Shown: positions 1 to 8,401 of the stretch, piece by piece
How positions within the stretch are numbered: the first letter of the stretch is position 1
Layout: each line of letters begins with the position of its first letter
Assembly (NCBI GenBank): GCA_020025295.1
Contig: JAHHSJ010000015.1
Span: forward strand, 1-36,878
Reading direction: 5' to 3'
Length of the DNA: 36,878 nt
From: Oscillospiraceae bacterium
GTDB taxonomy: Bacteria > Bacillota > Clostridia > Oscillospirales > Oscillospiraceae
Program-made: the position numbers and the translations under genes
Notes under the pieces: generated by a model
What the model was told of the DNA's origin: nothing
The model's input: only the letters and a program-made list of their open reading frames with translations
Database searches by the model: none

Positions 1-51
1 GTGTTGTACACTCAGTGATACCCAATCCAATTTAGAAAGGTGTGTATTGTT

Positions 52-489
52 ATGTTGAAAGGTATTTCTCCCCTGCTGTCCCCCGAGCTGCTGAAGGTGC
101 TGGCTGAAATGGGCCACGGCGACACCATTGTCATCGGTGACGCCAACTTCGCCGCCGCCTCCATGGCTCAGGATCACATCCTTGTCCGCTGCGACGGTGT
201 CAAGGGCTGCGACATTCTGGATGCCATCCTCTCCGTCATGCCTCTGGATGTATTCGTGGACGATCCCGTCCTCATCATGGACAAGGAATCCATCCATGCC
301 GACATGGAATGCCCCATCTGGGACGAATTCAAGGCTGTCGTGGCAAAGCACGACGAGCGCGGCGCCAGCGCCTGTGCTATGATTCCCCGCGGTAAGTTCT
401 ACACCATGGCCAAGAATGCCTACGCTGTGGTGGCCACCACCGAGCCTTCCGCCTATGCCTGCGTCATCCTCCAAAAGGGTTGTGTCTGA
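52..489 (+). CDS. RbsD/FucU-family sugar mutarotase (FucU type)
   Basis: A 145-residue protein of the RbsD/FucU family, which interconverts sugar anomers so that the right form reaches the kinase. The N-terminal signature with GHGD (about residues 22-25) followed by DANF (about 30-33) is the FucU-type pattern rather than the RbsD one, and length matches the family (about 140). I chose the ATG at 52 because AGAAAGG at 34-40 sits 11 bases upstream; an in-frame GTG at 40 overlaps that site. The gene ends before a strong terminator (546-583), so it is the last or only gene of its unit, and only 51 bases of upstream sequence are visible. Inference: it may serve the downstream ribose-like sugar pathway by equilibrating anomers before MtnK. 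The exact sugar cannot be read from sequence. Confidence 0.85.
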   Translation: MLKGISPLLSPELLKVLAEMGHGDTIVIGDANFAAASMAQDHILVRCDGVKGCDILDAILSVMPLDVFVDDPVLIMDKESIHADMECPIWDEFKAVVAKHDERGASACAMIPRGKFYTMAKNAYAVVATTEPSAYACVILQKGCV

Positions 490-545
490 GCATACGGAAA
501 AAAACAAACAAAAAGCAACATTCATTTCCCGATATGAAGTCTACA

Positions 546-583
546 GGAAACGGTCAATCAAATATTGGCCGTTTCCTTTTTTT
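546..583 (+). terminator. Rho-independent terminator after the mutarotase gene
   Basis: A 13-bp stem with one G-U pair (546-558 with 564-576), a 5-base loop, then seven T (577-583). It separates the mutarotase transcript from the ABC transporter genes. Confidence 0.92.
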
Positions 584-789
584 CTCGGCAAAAACTCATA
601 TCCTCTTGCAGGATTATTTCAATTCGTAGATTGGTCTAATTTTCGTGAAATAAAAAACAGAAATACTAGAGAACCTGCACAATCAAAAAGTCAAGGCCTC
701 TTTTATCGGCGGTTTGCCATAAATCGGGGGTGTGTTTTTGTGCGACTCTCCAAAAAACAAATTTACGGGCAAAAGTCAACAATGAATGA

Positions 790-818
790 TTTACAAAAGT
801 ATAAATTTGTGCTAAATT
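790..818 (+). promoter_or_regulatory. Candidate promoter of the ABC transporter operon
   Basis: TTTACA (790-795), a 17-base spacer, then TAAATT (813-818) preceded by TG at 810-811 (extended -10). An 8-mer TTGTGCTA at 807-814 overlaps the -10 and recurs at the deoR promoter, so it could be an operator half-site (inference). A TTGACA at 817-822 has no matching -10. Confidence 0.45.
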
Positions 819-877
819 GACACTACCGAGGCGAGACCGTCTTGGTGAAAATACCTATATAGGAGGATATCAAGAAA

Positions 878-2071
878 ATGAAAAAGCTAGTCGCTATGTT
901 GCTGGCTCTCGCAATGGCCTTTGCTCTGGTCTCTTGCGGCGGCGGCAACGCATCCACCCCCGGTAGTGGCTCCAATCCCGGCTCCGTTTCCACCGACGAG
1001 AAAGAGCCTACTTCCGATGTCAAGTCTCCTGTTGAAGGTAAGAAGGTTGCTTACATCATGCTGATGACCCCCGCCACCATCTTCCAGATGTGGTCCGAGT
1101 CCTTCGAGGCTACCGCCAAGAAGCTGGGCATGGAAGCCAAGACCTTCTTCTGCAACGATAACGCAGATACCTGGAAGGAAACCGTTTCTCAGTGTGCAGC
1201 CGCTGGCTATGATGGCCTGATGGTTTCTCACGGCGGTCAGGAATATGCTTGGGACTACCTGAACGGTATCCTGGCACAGTATCCCGATCTGAAGATCGCC
1301 ACCTTCGACACTCCTTTCAAGGATGCCAACGGTGAGACCGCTAAGATCGAGGGCGTCACTCAGTTCTTCCAGCAGGATGCCGGCTTCGCCGCTTCTCTGG
1401 TTGACGAGCTGCTGAAGCTGAATCAGGACAAGGTCGACGCCGGTGAGGCTGTCCGTATCCTGCAGGTCCAGCAGGGCGCCGGCTTCAACAGCCCCTTCGA
1501 TCGTCGTCAGGTCGGCTATCAGCCCTACCTGGACAACGGCAAGATCGTCAATGTCGAGCGCATCGCTCCCATCGACAACTCCAACCCCACTTCCTCCATG
1601 CGTGATGTGACTGCTGCTACTCTGCAGAAGTACCACGACACCGAGGACATCGACGGTATCTGGTGCTGCTATGACGCTTACGCTCAGGGCGTGTATCAGG
1701 CTCTGGTCGAGGCCAACTCTCAGATCCCCATGGTCTCCGTTGACATCTGCAACGAGGACATCCAGTTCATGCAGGAAGGCAAGAACTGGAAGGCTTGCGC
1801 CACCACCAACTGGACTTCCAACGGCGAGTTCGCCTGCCGCGTCCTGGCTCTGGAGATGGCCGATGAGTACGATGCAATCGCTGCTGCTTCCTGCTACTAC
1901 GCTGACATCGGCGCTTGGATGGAGATCCCCTCCACCATCGTCACTCAGGAGCAGGTTATGAGCGAGGAAGGCATCAACATCGAGAACCTGGATAAGGTTG
2001 CCGACGCTTCCTACACCGATGTTTCTTGGATGCCTACCTGCGATTGGATGGCTGAGCTGCTCGGTCACTAA
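878..2071 (+). CDS. ABC transporter sugar-binding lipoprotein (RbsB/type 1 periplasmic-binding fold)
   Basis: The 397-residue extracellular binding protein of a ribose-type ABC importer. The N-terminus is a lipoprotein signal peptide: basic MKK, a hydrophobic run, and lipobox LVSC with the lipidated Cys at 20, then a Gly/Ser/Pro linker to about residue 55. The rest reads as a two-lobe Peripla_BP_4-like fold, beginning with the strand KKVAYIMLM and containing a sugar-site-like segment around GAGFNSPFDRRQVGY. AGGAGG at 861-866 supports the ATG at 878. It is first in an operon with the ATPase and permease, and an intercistronic hairpin follows it. The substrate is not readable directly; the neighbouring mtnK and mtnA suggest a 5-modified ribose such as 5-methylthioribose or 5-deoxyribose. 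Confidence 0.88.
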   Translation: MKKLVAMLLALAMAFALVSCGGGNASTPGSGSNPGSVSTDEKEPTSDVKSPVEGKKVAYIMLMTPATIFQMWSESFEATAKKLGMEAKTFFCNDNADTWKETVSQCAAAGYDGLMVSHGGQEYAWDYLNGILAQYPDLKIATFDTPFKDANGETAKIEGVTQFFQQDAGFAASLVDELLKLNQDKVDAGEAVRILQVQQGAGFNSPFDRRQVGYQPYLDNGKIVNVERIAPIDNSNPTSSMRDVTAATLQKYHDTEDIDGIWCCYDAYAQGVYQALVEANSQIPMVSVDICNEDIQFMQEGKNWKACATTNWTSNGEFACRVLALEMADEYDAIAAASCYYADIGAWMEIPSTIVTQEQVMSEEGINIENLDKVADASYTDVSWMPTCDWMAELLGH

Positions 2072-2115
2072 TCAAACCGGATCAATTTGATCCATACCGA
2101 TAACACGTAGCAAAG

Positions 2116-2145
2116 CGGGGCGTCGGAATCCGTTCCGACGCCCCG
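2116..2145 (+). promoter_or_regulatory. Intercistronic hairpin between binding-protein and ATPase genes
   Basis: A perfect 13-bp stem (2116-2128 with 2133-2145, loop TCCG) without a T tract, followed by a 14-base self-complementary element at 2158-2171. Such hairpins commonly protect or attenuate mRNA, giving more binding protein than membrane components. That role is inferred; the structure is seen. Confidence 0.75.
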
Positions 2146-2221
2146 AACTTCCATGCCGAGCCTGCAGGCTCAGGCCCGAGCCCCGAAGGCTTTGGAATGA
2201 AAGACTGAAAAGAGGGAATCT

Positions 2222-3751
2222 ATGGATAAAATCACGCTTGGAACAAAAAAAGTTTCCATTGAATTTCCCGGCGTTAAAGCACTCTCAGATTGTGATTTTG
2301 AGATCAGCACCGGTGTGATTCACGCTGTTATGGGTGCGAACGGCGCTGGTAAATCCACTCTGATGAAGGTGCTGGCCGGCTCTAACCCCACCTATACCGG
2401 CGAAGTCCTGTACAACGGCGAACCCGTTGAAATCCGCAACCCCAAGACCGCAAAAGAGCTTGGTATTCAGATCGTGTATCAGGAAGTTGATATGGCTCTG
2501 ATCCCCTCTCTGACCGTGGCCGAAAATGTTATGTTCAATGACACCGTCATGAACATGAAGGGCAAGCTCTTTATGAACTATGCCCAAGTTCGCAAGAAAG
2601 CAAAGGAAGTTCTGGCACGACTGAATGTGGATCTGGATGTCACCCAGCTCTGCAGCAAGCTGACTCTGGCTCAGAAGCAGATGGTTCTGATTGCCCGAGC
2701 AATCGAGAATAAGTGCAACTTCCTGATTCTGGATGAGCCTACCGCTCCTCTGTCTGACTCTGAAACTGACGAGCTGTTCAGTGTGGTCCGCCATCTGCGC
2801 GAGACCGAGAACATTGCCGTTATCTTTATCACCCACCGCATCCAGGAGGTCCTGCGTATCTGCGACAGCTACACCGTTATGCGTAACGGCGAGATCGTGG
2901 ACACCACTCCCATTACTCCCGCGACTACTTCCAAGGAAATCGTGGACAAGATGCTGGGTCGTTCGTTTGAAGAAAACTTCCCCAAGGAAGCCTGTGATAT
3001 TGGCGAAACATCCCTTGTTGTTGAGCATTTGACCGAGCGTGAAGGTCGTGTCAAGGATGTTTCCATGTACGTCCGCAAGGGCGAGATCGTTGGTCTGGCC
3101 GGTCTGGTCGGCGGCGGCAAGACGGAGTTGTGCAAGACTCTGTTCGGCGCCTACCGAGCTGCCAGCGGTAAGATCACTCTGAATGGTAAGGAACTGCACC
3201 TCAAGACTCCTACGGATGCGGTTAAGAACCGCATCGCTCTGGTTCCTGAGGAGCGCCGCAAGGAAGGCGTTCTGGTCAACGAGACCGTGAACTTCAACTT
3301 GGCTGCGGCCTGCTTGGACCGTTTCTGCCACCTGTCCTTCGTCAATCGGGGCGCTACCGCCAAGAATGCTTCCCACTTTGTCGAGGATCTGGGCATCAAG
3401 ACTCCTTCGATCAATCAGAAGGTGGCCCTGCTGTCCGGTGGTAACCAGCAGAAGGTCGTCGTCGGTAAGTGGCTGGCCGCTGACTGCGACGTGTACATCT
3501 TCGACGAGCCCACCAAGGGCGTTGACGTCGGCGCAAAGATGGAAATCTTCCGCCTCATCAACCAGATTGCTAAGGAAGGTAACTGCGTGATCTACGCAAC
3601 CTGCGAAAACTCTGAGCTGCTGAGTATCACCGACCGTATGTACGTTATGTTCGACGGCCGTATTACTGCTGAGCTGGAAACTGCTAAAACCAGCGAGGAC
3701 GAGATCATGCACTACTCCACCGGTGCTACCGACGCCTTTGTGGCCGGTTGA
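2222..3751 (+). CDS. Ribose-type ABC importer ATPase with two nucleotide-binding domains (RbsA/MglA family)
   Basis: A 509-residue fused double ATPase that powers carbohydrate import (CUT2 type). The first domain has Walker A GANGAGKST (38-46), a degenerate signature LTLAQKQMV, and Walker B FLILDEPTAPLS. The second domain has a P-loop GLVGGGKTE, signature LLSGGNQQKV, and Walker B VYIFDEPTKGVDVG. In many RbsA/MglA proteins the second P-loop has Arg in place of Lys; here the Lys is kept. Length matches the family (about 500). AGAGGG at 2211-2216 lies 5 bases before the ATG. It sits between the binding-protein gene and the permease gene, and one ATPase polypeptide of this kind normally works with a permease dimer at the inner face of the membrane. 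Confidence 0.95.
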   Translation: MDKITLGTKKVSIEFPGVKALSDCDFEISTGVIHAVMGANGAGKSTLMKVLAGSNPTYTGEVLYNGEPVEIRNPKTAKELGIQIVYQEVDMALIPSLTVAENVMFNDTVMNMKGKLFMNYAQVRKKAKEVLARLNVDLDVTQLCSKLTLAQKQMVLIARAIENKCNFLILDEPTAPLSDSETDELFSVVRHLRETENIAVIFITHRIQEVLRICDSYTVMRNGEIVDTTPITPATTSKEIVDKMLGRSFEENFPKEACDIGETSLVVEHLTEREGRVKDVSMYVRKGEIVGLAGLVGGGKTELCKTLFGAYRAASGKITLNGKELHLKTPTDAVKNRIALVPEERRKEGVLVNETVNFNLAAACLDRFCHLSFVNRGATAKNASHFVEDLGIKTPSINQKVALLSGGNQQKVVVGKWLAADCDVYIFDEPTKGVDVGAKMEIFRLINQIAKEGNCVIYATCENSELLSITDRMYVMFDGRITAELETAKTSEDEIMHYSTGATDAFVAG

Positions 3752-3783
3752 TCCCAGACAATCCATATTGGGAGGATAAAATT

Positions 3784-4794
3784 ATGCTTCAAAATGCTAA
3801 TGCTAAAAAGGCCGGCCGCATGCTGCTGAGCTGGGCCGCCGTCATTGTGCTTGTGCTGTCCGTGGTTATCTTCACGGTCATCAACGGCACCCGCTTCTTC
3901 TCCGTCGCTAACCTCGTTAACATCTTGCGTGCAATGTCCGTTCTGACCATCTTCGCTATGGCTGCTACCGTGTCCATGGCTCCCGATGGCTTCGATATGT
4001 CCGCTGCAACCCTCGGTACCTTCTGCGCCTATGTGTTCGCCTCTCTGTGCCTGTGGTTTGCTCTTCCCCTCTGGGCTGCAATCCTCATCACCGTGGTCTT
4101 CGCCATGGTCATGTATCTGTTGACCATGTTCCTGATTCTGGTCTGCAAGATCCCTGATATGCTGGCTACCTGCGCTCTGCAGTTCGTCCATCAGGGTCTG
4201 GGCCTGGCCTACACCGGCGGCTCCGCTGTTTCCGCTGGTCTGGGCGGCGCCACTTGGTTCGCTAAGCTGCACGGCGGCGACAACACCGCACTGGCTAAGG
4301 GCTGGTCCGACGGTGCTCGTGCCATCGGCAAGGAGCCTTGGATCTACATCATCATGATCGCCTGCGTCGTTATCTGCTGGGTCCTGCTGGAGCGCACCAA
4401 GTACGGCCGCTACCTGTACGCTATGGGCGGCAACCGCACCGCTGCTAAGCTGTCCGGTATCAATGTTAAGAAGATGCGTTTCATGGCCGGTATGTTCGCC
4501 GCTGTGTTCATCGCCATCGGCGGTATCATGGTCTGCTCTCGTAACCTGGCTGCTCAGATCAACGGCTCCGACTCCTACCTGATGAGCTCTCTGGCTGCTG
4601 TCTTTATCGGCCGTTCCGTCGGCGGTGCTGAGAAGCCCAACGCTCTGGGTACTGCCATCGGCGCTCTGCTGATCACGGTTCTTGAAAACGGTTTGACCAT
4701 GTCCGGCGTTATGTACTATGTGCTTCCCGCCGTCAAGGGCGCCGTCCTCTGCCTGGCTCTGATCGCTGCTTACGCCACCTCCAAGGAGGACTAA
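3784..4794 (+). CDS. Ribose-type ABC importer permease (RbsC family)
   Basis: A 336-residue polytopic membrane protein of the BPD_transp_2 family, the permease of the sugar importer. Hydrophobic segments begin near residue 10 and recur through the protein to the C-terminus (roughly 8-10 helices). A cytoplasmic loop with GGNRTAAKLSGINVKKM resembles the RbsC segment that contacts the ATPase. GGGAGG at 3770-3775 places the start at ATG 3784; an upstream TTG overlapping the ATPase stop has no ribosome-binding site. It is the last gene before a strong terminator (4867-4903). A single permease gene, presumably homodimeric, is usual for this transporter class. Confidence 0.93.
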   Translation: MLQNANAKKAGRMLLSWAAVIVLVLSVVIFTVINGTRFFSVANLVNILRAMSVLTIFAMAATVSMAPDGFDMSAATLGTFCAYVFASLCLWFALPLWAAILITVVFAMVMYLLTMFLILVCKIPDMLATCALQFVHQGLGLAYTGGSAVSAGLGGATWFAKLHGGDNTALAKGWSDGARAIGKEPWIYIIMIACVVICWVLLERTKYGRYLYAMGGNRTAAKLSGINVKKMRFMAGMFAAVFIAIGGIMVCSRNLAAQINGSDSYLMSSLAAVFIGRSVGGAEKPNALGTAIGALLITVLENGLTMSGVMYYVLPAVKGAVLCLALIAAYATSKED

Positions 4795-4866
4795 TCTCCG
4801 GAAGTGACACGGCTCAAATGCAGCTTTTTCCGGCTGCTTTGACCACCATTTTTCCGAACATGATTA

Positions 4867-4903
4867 ACGGGGTGTTGTGAAAAGCTCACAACACCCCGTT
4901 TTT
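4867..4903 (+). terminator. Rho-independent terminator of the ABC transporter operon
   Basis: A perfect 14-bp stem (4867-4880 with 4886-4899) with a 5-base loop, ending in a run of T (4899-4903). Confidence 0.93.
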
Positions 4904-5049
4904 CCGCTTTTGTTGCAAATTTTGCCCCTGTTTTCCGGTAAAATATCCCCCTCTTTCCTTTGGGGTTTCTTGTTTTTTGGTTTTTGACCACCCCCTATGT
5001 TTGCAATGTCCGTTTTTGTTGACTTTGTGGTTTTTTGTCCGTTTTATTA

Positions 5050-5078
5050 TTGACAGATTCGTGCAAACGAGGTACAAT
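5050..5078 (+). promoter_or_regulatory. Strong sigma-A promoter for mtnK-mtnA
   Basis: TTGACA (5050-5055), a 17-base spacer, then TACAAT (5073-5078). The -35 is a full consensus match and the -10 matches 5 of 6. Confidence 0.85.
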
Positions 5079-5154
5079 ATAAACAAGAATTTAGGTGGGT
5101 TTACCCATCAACGAAAAAATCAATCATCCATATTATTAAACGGAGGGAACTATC

Positions 5155-6372
5155 ATGTCCAAGTTTGATTCTTATTTTCTGATGAAGTCTGACGACGCAA
5201 TCGAGTACGCTCAGTACAAGCTGCCCCACTTCGGTTGGGATACCGCCTCCATGACCTGCAAGGAGATCGGCGACGGCAACCTAAACTTCGTCTTCAAGGT
5301 GCAGGACGCTCAGGGCCACAGCGCCATCATCAAGCAGGCCGGTGACTCCGCCCGTATCTCTCAGGATATGAAGCTGGACACCGATCGTAACCGCATTGAG
5401 TCCGAGATCCTGATTCTGCAGGGCAAGCTGGCTCCCGGCTATGTGCCCGAGATCTACTTCTATGACACCGTCATGAGCGCTTGCGGTATGCAGGATCTGA
5501 GCGATCACATGATTATGCGTACTGCTATGATGCAGCACAAGGTCTTCCCCAAGTTCGCCGACCAGATCTCCACCTTCCTGGCTCAGGTTCTGATGGGCAC
5601 CACCGACGTGGTCATGGATCATCAGGAGAAGAAGGACCTGCAGCGCAAGTACATCAACCCCGAGCTGTGCGACATCTCCGAGGCTCTGGTGTTCACCGAG
5701 CCCTACAACGATGAGAAGCATCGCAACAATGTCTTTGCTCCCGTGGCTGACTTTGTTAAGGAAAAGCTGTACGACGACGAGGCTCTGCATTGCGAAGTCG
5801 CTAAGTGCAAGATGGACTTCATGACCCGTGCTCAGTCCCTGATTCATGGCGACCTGCACACCGGCTCCATCTTCATCAACGAAGAGTCCACCATGGTCTT
5901 TGACCCTGAGTTCTGCTTCTACGGCCCCATGGGCTACGACATCGGCAACATCATCGCCAACATGATCTTCGCTTGGGCGAACGGCGACGCTGCCGGCAAC
6001 AAGGAGTTCTGCGCTTGGGTTGAGTCCGTTCTGGTCGACGTCATCGACATGACCATGACCAAGATGCGTGCTTACTACGAGGAGCACGTCACCGATACCA
6101 TGTGCAAGAACAAGGCTTACATGGAGTACTATCTGGACACCATTCTGGCTGACACCGCTGCTATCTCCGGCATGGAGATGATCCGCCGTATCGTGGGCAT
6201 GGCCAACGTCAAGGACATCACCACCATCGCCGACGAGGCAAAGCGTGCTCGCGCCGAGAAGATCTGCATCACCGCCGGCATCGACTACATCATGAACCGC
6301 GATGCCAAGAAGAACGGCAAGGACTTCCTGGCTGTTCTGACCAACGCCATCGCCGCTGTCGACGCTCAGTAA
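5155..6372 (+). CDS. mtnK: 5-methylthioribose kinase (possible 5-deoxyribose kinase activity)
   Basis: A 405-residue kinase of the MtnK family (choline/aminoglycoside kinase fold), which transfers phosphate from ATP to the C1 hydroxyl of 5-methylthioribose. Visible motifs are the glycine-rich loop GDGNLNFVFKV (about 38-48), the ATP-binding Lys in AIIKQA, the catalytic loop HGDLHTGSIF with D233, and the metal-binding DPEFCFYGPMGYDIG with D250. HGDLHTGSI and DPEF.FYGPMG.D are characteristic of MtnK. GGAGGG at 5142-5147 lies 7 bases before the ATG. The next gene is mtnA, giving the first two steps of 5-thio/5-deoxyribose salvage. As I recall, the E. coli and Rhodospirillum DHAP-shunt enzymes also accept 5-deoxyribose, so the real substrate here may be either. 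Confidence 0.93.
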   Translation: MSKFDSYFLMKSDDAIEYAQYKLPHFGWDTASMTCKEIGDGNLNFVFKVQDAQGHSAIIKQAGDSARISQDMKLDTDRNRIESEILILQGKLAPGYVPEIYFYDTVMSACGMQDLSDHMIMRTAMMQHKVFPKFADQISTFLAQVLMGTTDVVMDHQEKKDLQRKYINPELCDISEALVFTEPYNDEKHRNNVFAPVADFVKEKLYDDEALHCEVAKCKMDFMTRAQSLIHGDLHTGSIFINEESTMVFDPEFCFYGPMGYDIGNIIANMIFAWANGDAAGNKEFCAWVESVLVDVIDMTMTKMRAYYEEHVTDTMCKNKAYMEYYLDTILADTAAISGMEMIRRIVGMANVKDITTIADEAKRARAEKICITAGIDYIMNRDAKKNGKDFLAVLTNAIAAVDAQ

Positions 6373-6394
6373 TCTCAAGTAATTTTATAACTGT

Positions 6395-6418
6395 CCCGGT
6401 TCCCGCTGCGGAACCGGG
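6395..6418 (+). promoter_or_regulatory. Intercistronic hairpin between mtnK and mtnA
   Basis: A 9-bp stem (CCCGGTTCC at 6395-6403 with GGAACCGGG at 6410-6418) and a 6-base loop, followed by an A run and the mtnA ribosome-binding site rather than a T tract. It is probably mRNA stabilising or processing, not a terminator. Confidence 0.6.
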
Positions 6419-6443
6419 AGCATAAAAAAAGGAGAATTTACTC

Positions 6444-7556
6444 ATGGAAAATGCTCTGAATATGGATACCGTTCGTCTTTCTGACGATCTGAAGCATGTT
6501 GTCCTGCTGGACCAGACCCTGCTGCCCAACGAGACCAAGTACCTGACTCTGGACAAGGCCGAGGATATTTGGGAAGCCATCTACGCTCTGCGTGTCCGTG
6601 GCGCCCCCGCCATCGGTGTTTGCGGCGCTTATGCTTACTATGTGCTGGCAAACCAGATCGAGACCGAGAACATGGACGAGTTCGTCGAGCTGTGCACCAA
6701 GATGATGGAGTATGTCAACTCTTCCCGTCCCACCGCTGTCAACCTGTCTTGGGCTTTGAACCGTATGCACGGCGTTCTGATGGCTGAGAAGGACAACCTG
6801 AGCGTGGCCGACATGAAGGTCCGCCTGATGAAGGAAGCCAATGACATCCGTGAGGAAGACATCCAGATCAGCCGCAACATCGGTCAGTATGGCTTTGAGC
6901 TGCTGGAGAAGCTGGGCAAGGGCGTGGGTGTCATGACCCACTGCAACGCCGGCACTCTGGCTACCGCCAAGTACGGCACCGCTCTGGCTCCCATGTACAT
7001 CGCTCTGGAGAATGGCTGGGACGGCAAGAAGGATCTGCACGTCTACTGCGACGAGACCCGCCCCCTGCTGCAGGGTGCCCGTCTGAGCGCTTATGAGATG
7101 CAGGCTGCCGGCATTGACACCTATGTGCAGTGCGACAACATGGCTTCTTACAGCATGAAGGAAGGCAAGATCGGCATTATCTTCGTGGGCTGCGACCGCG
7201 TTGCTGCCAACGGCGACTTTGCCAACAAGATCGGCACCAGCGGCGTGGCTATCATCGCCAAGCACTATGGTATCCCCTTCTATGTCTGCGCTCCTTCCTC
7301 CACCATCGACATGACCATGGAGTCCGGCGATGAGATCCACATCGAGCAGCGCCCCGCCAACGAGGTCACCGAGACTTGGTACGCCAAGCGCATGGCTCCC
7401 GAGGGAGTTGGCGTCGTGAACCCCTGCTTCGATGTCACTGACCACAGCCTGGTCACCGGCATCATCACCGAGAAGGGCATCGCTTACGCCCCCTTCAAGG
7501 AGAGCTTTGAGGCTATGGGCATCAAGCCCGTCGAGAAGTTCGTCGACAAGAAGTAA
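6444..7556 (+). CDS. mtnA: 5-methylthioribose-1-phosphate isomerase
   Basis: A 370-residue aldose-ketose isomerase of the MtnA/eIF2B-like family. It converts 5-methylthioribose-1-phosphate (or the 5-deoxy analogue) to the ribulose-1-phosphate, the substrate for both the aldolase and the RuBisCO-like protein downstream. The catalytic pair known from the family is present: C167 in MTHCNAGTLAT and D251 in VGCDRVAANGDFANKIGT. The N-terminal ALRVRGAPAIGV and the C-terminal AFDVT-like segment (here PCFDVTDH) are also conserved. A ribosome-binding site AAAGGAG lies just before the ATG. It is cotranscribed with mtnK; downstream, a hairpin at 7563-7590 is shared with the convergent deoR gene but lacks a T run on this strand, so some read-through is possible. 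Confidence 0.95.
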   Translation: MENALNMDTVRLSDDLKHVVLLDQTLLPNETKYLTLDKAEDIWEAIYALRVRGAPAIGVCGAYAYYVLANQIETENMDEFVELCTKMMEYVNSSRPTAVNLSWALNRMHGVLMAEKDNLSVADMKVRLMKEANDIREEDIQISRNIGQYGFELLEKLGKGVGVMTHCNAGTLATAKYGTALAPMYIALENGWDGKKDLHVYCDETRPLLQGARLSAYEMQAAGIDTYVQCDNMASYSMKEGKIGIIFVGCDRVAANGDFANKIGTSGVAIIAKHYGIPFYVCAPSSTIDMTMESGDEIHIEQRPANEVTETWYAKRMAPEGVGVVNPCFDVTDHSLVTGIITEKGIAYAPFKESFEAMGIKPVEKFVDKK

Positions 7557-7557
7557 T

Positions 7558-7590
7558 AAAAATTGGGCGGGCCCGAAAGGGTCCGCCCAA
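7558..7590 (-). terminator. Terminator of the deoR-family gene
   Basis: A 12-bp stem with one G-U pair (7563-7574 with 7579-7590) and a GAAA/TTTC loop. On the - strand it is followed by five T (complement of 7558-7562). On the + strand there is no T tract, so it is a weak stop for mtnA. Confidence 0.85.
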
Positions 7591-7605
7591 AAGAAGTTCC
7601 GTTTA

Positions 7606-8358
7606 TCAATAGATACGAACCTGTTCCCGATTCAGGAATTCCTTCCACTCCGGAGAGAATTCCCGATCGCAAACAATTCCGTCCAGCAGGCTGACCGGTC
7701 CCACCTGAGAGAAGGAGTCAAAGCCCAGCTTGGAATGATCCACCACCAAATACTTCGTCTTGGCGTGGTCCAGCATGATGCGGTGCATGGTTGCCGCCAC
7801 ATCGTTGGTGTCGGTGATACCGTGCTCAATGCTCACGCTTCGGCTGGAAATGAACGCCTTGTCCACATAGTACTGTTTGAGATTCCGGATAGCGTACTCG
7901 CCGCCAAAGCTCTTGGTGCTGCTGGAGTACTCTCCACCAATCAAAATCAAATTCACCGTAGCGGAAGCAGACAGGATATTGGCGATTTCCAGCGAACTGG
8001 TCAGCACCGTCAACTTTCGGTCTGCTATTTTTCTGGCAATGGACCAGTCGGTGGAGGAACCGTCCAAGAAGATGATGTCTCCGGACTGGATCAGCGGCTC
8101 GCACTTCTTGGCAATCAGGTCCTTCTCCTCGATCAGCGTTACCTGTCTCGTGGAAATGTCTATATCGTTCTGGACACCGTCCAGGATGTAGGCGCCTCCA
8201 TGAGTCCGGATCAGATCTCCATTCTCTTCCATGGCTCTCAGATCCCGTCGAATCGTTTCCTTGGTTACATTCAGACGAGCGGCCAGATCGGTAATCGTGA
8301 CACTTTTGCGTTCCTGCAGTTGTTCTTTTATGGCATTTCTTCGGGCAATCGCAAGCAT
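7606..8358 (-). CDS. DeoR-family transcriptional repressor
   Basis: A 250-residue DeoR-family sugar-responsive regulator. The N-terminal winged helix-turn-helix is clear (VTITDLAARLNVTKETIRRD, then an RTHGGA-like wing); the C-terminal two-thirds is the phosphosugar-sensing DeoRC domain with IIFLDGSST and a LILIGGEYSSST strand. The start at 8358 is chosen because AAGGAG lies about 8 bases upstream; a longer reading frame extends 24 residues further without a ribosome-binding site. The gene is convergent with mtnA and divergent from the RuBisCO-like gene, so it is the obvious local regulator of the sugar-phosphate pathway. DeoR proteins usually respond to a phosphorylated intermediate of the pathway they control; which one is unknown here. 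Confidence 0.93.
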   Translation of the reverse strand: MLAIARRNAIKEQLQERKSVTITDLAARLNVTKETIRRDLRAMEENGDLIRTHGGAYILDGVQNDIDISTRQVTLIEEKDLIAKKCEPLIQSGDIIFLDGSSTDWSIARKIADRKLTVLTSSLEIANILSASATVNLILIGGEYSSSTKSFGGEYAIRNLKQYYVDKAFISSRSVSIEHGITDTNDVAATMHRIMLDHAKTKYLVVDHSKLGFDSFSQVGPVSLLDGIVCDREFSPEWKEFLNREQVRIY

Positions 8359-8401
8359 GTTTGCATCTCCTTTTTTGCTTTTGTTGTTTTGTGTTGTTTT
8401 T

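Larger units (their letters stand above)
490..877. other. Intergenic region with terminator and transporter promoter
   Basis: This 388-base gap holds the terminator at 546-583 and, near its right end, the candidate promoter of the transporter operon. The AT-rich stretch 584-789 shows no convincing gene, riboswitch core or repeat to my eye. An open frame crossing 416-820 has no start signal, no family resemblance and runs through the terminator. Confidence 0.7.
4795..5154. other. Intergenic region between transporter and mtnK operons
   Basis: A 360-base gap. It holds the transporter terminator (4867-4903), a T-rich stretch (4904-5049) in which I see no gene, and the mtnK promoter (5050-5078) with a leader of roughly 70 bases. 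The leader has a small GTGGGT/ACCCAT hairpin near 5095-5110 but no recognisable SAM or other riboswitch core. Confidence 0.7.

Noticed and set aside
1..51. Possible end of an upstream gene at the left edge
   Set aside because: Only 51 bases are visible. No frame can be supported, so nothing is annotated.
416..820. A + strand frame crossing the mutarotase end and the following gap
   Set aside because: It runs through the strong terminator at 546-583, is out of frame in the coding part, and has no start signal or family resemblance.
584..877. SAM-type or other riboswitch ahead of the transporter operon, expected from the link to SAM by-products
   Set aside because: I could not find the conserved core sequences or a multi-helix junction in 584-877, nor in 5079-5154.
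4791..5168. Several small frames in the gap before mtnK
   Set aside because: They are in T-rich sequence, overlap the terminator or the mtnK promoter, and lack ribosome-binding sites.
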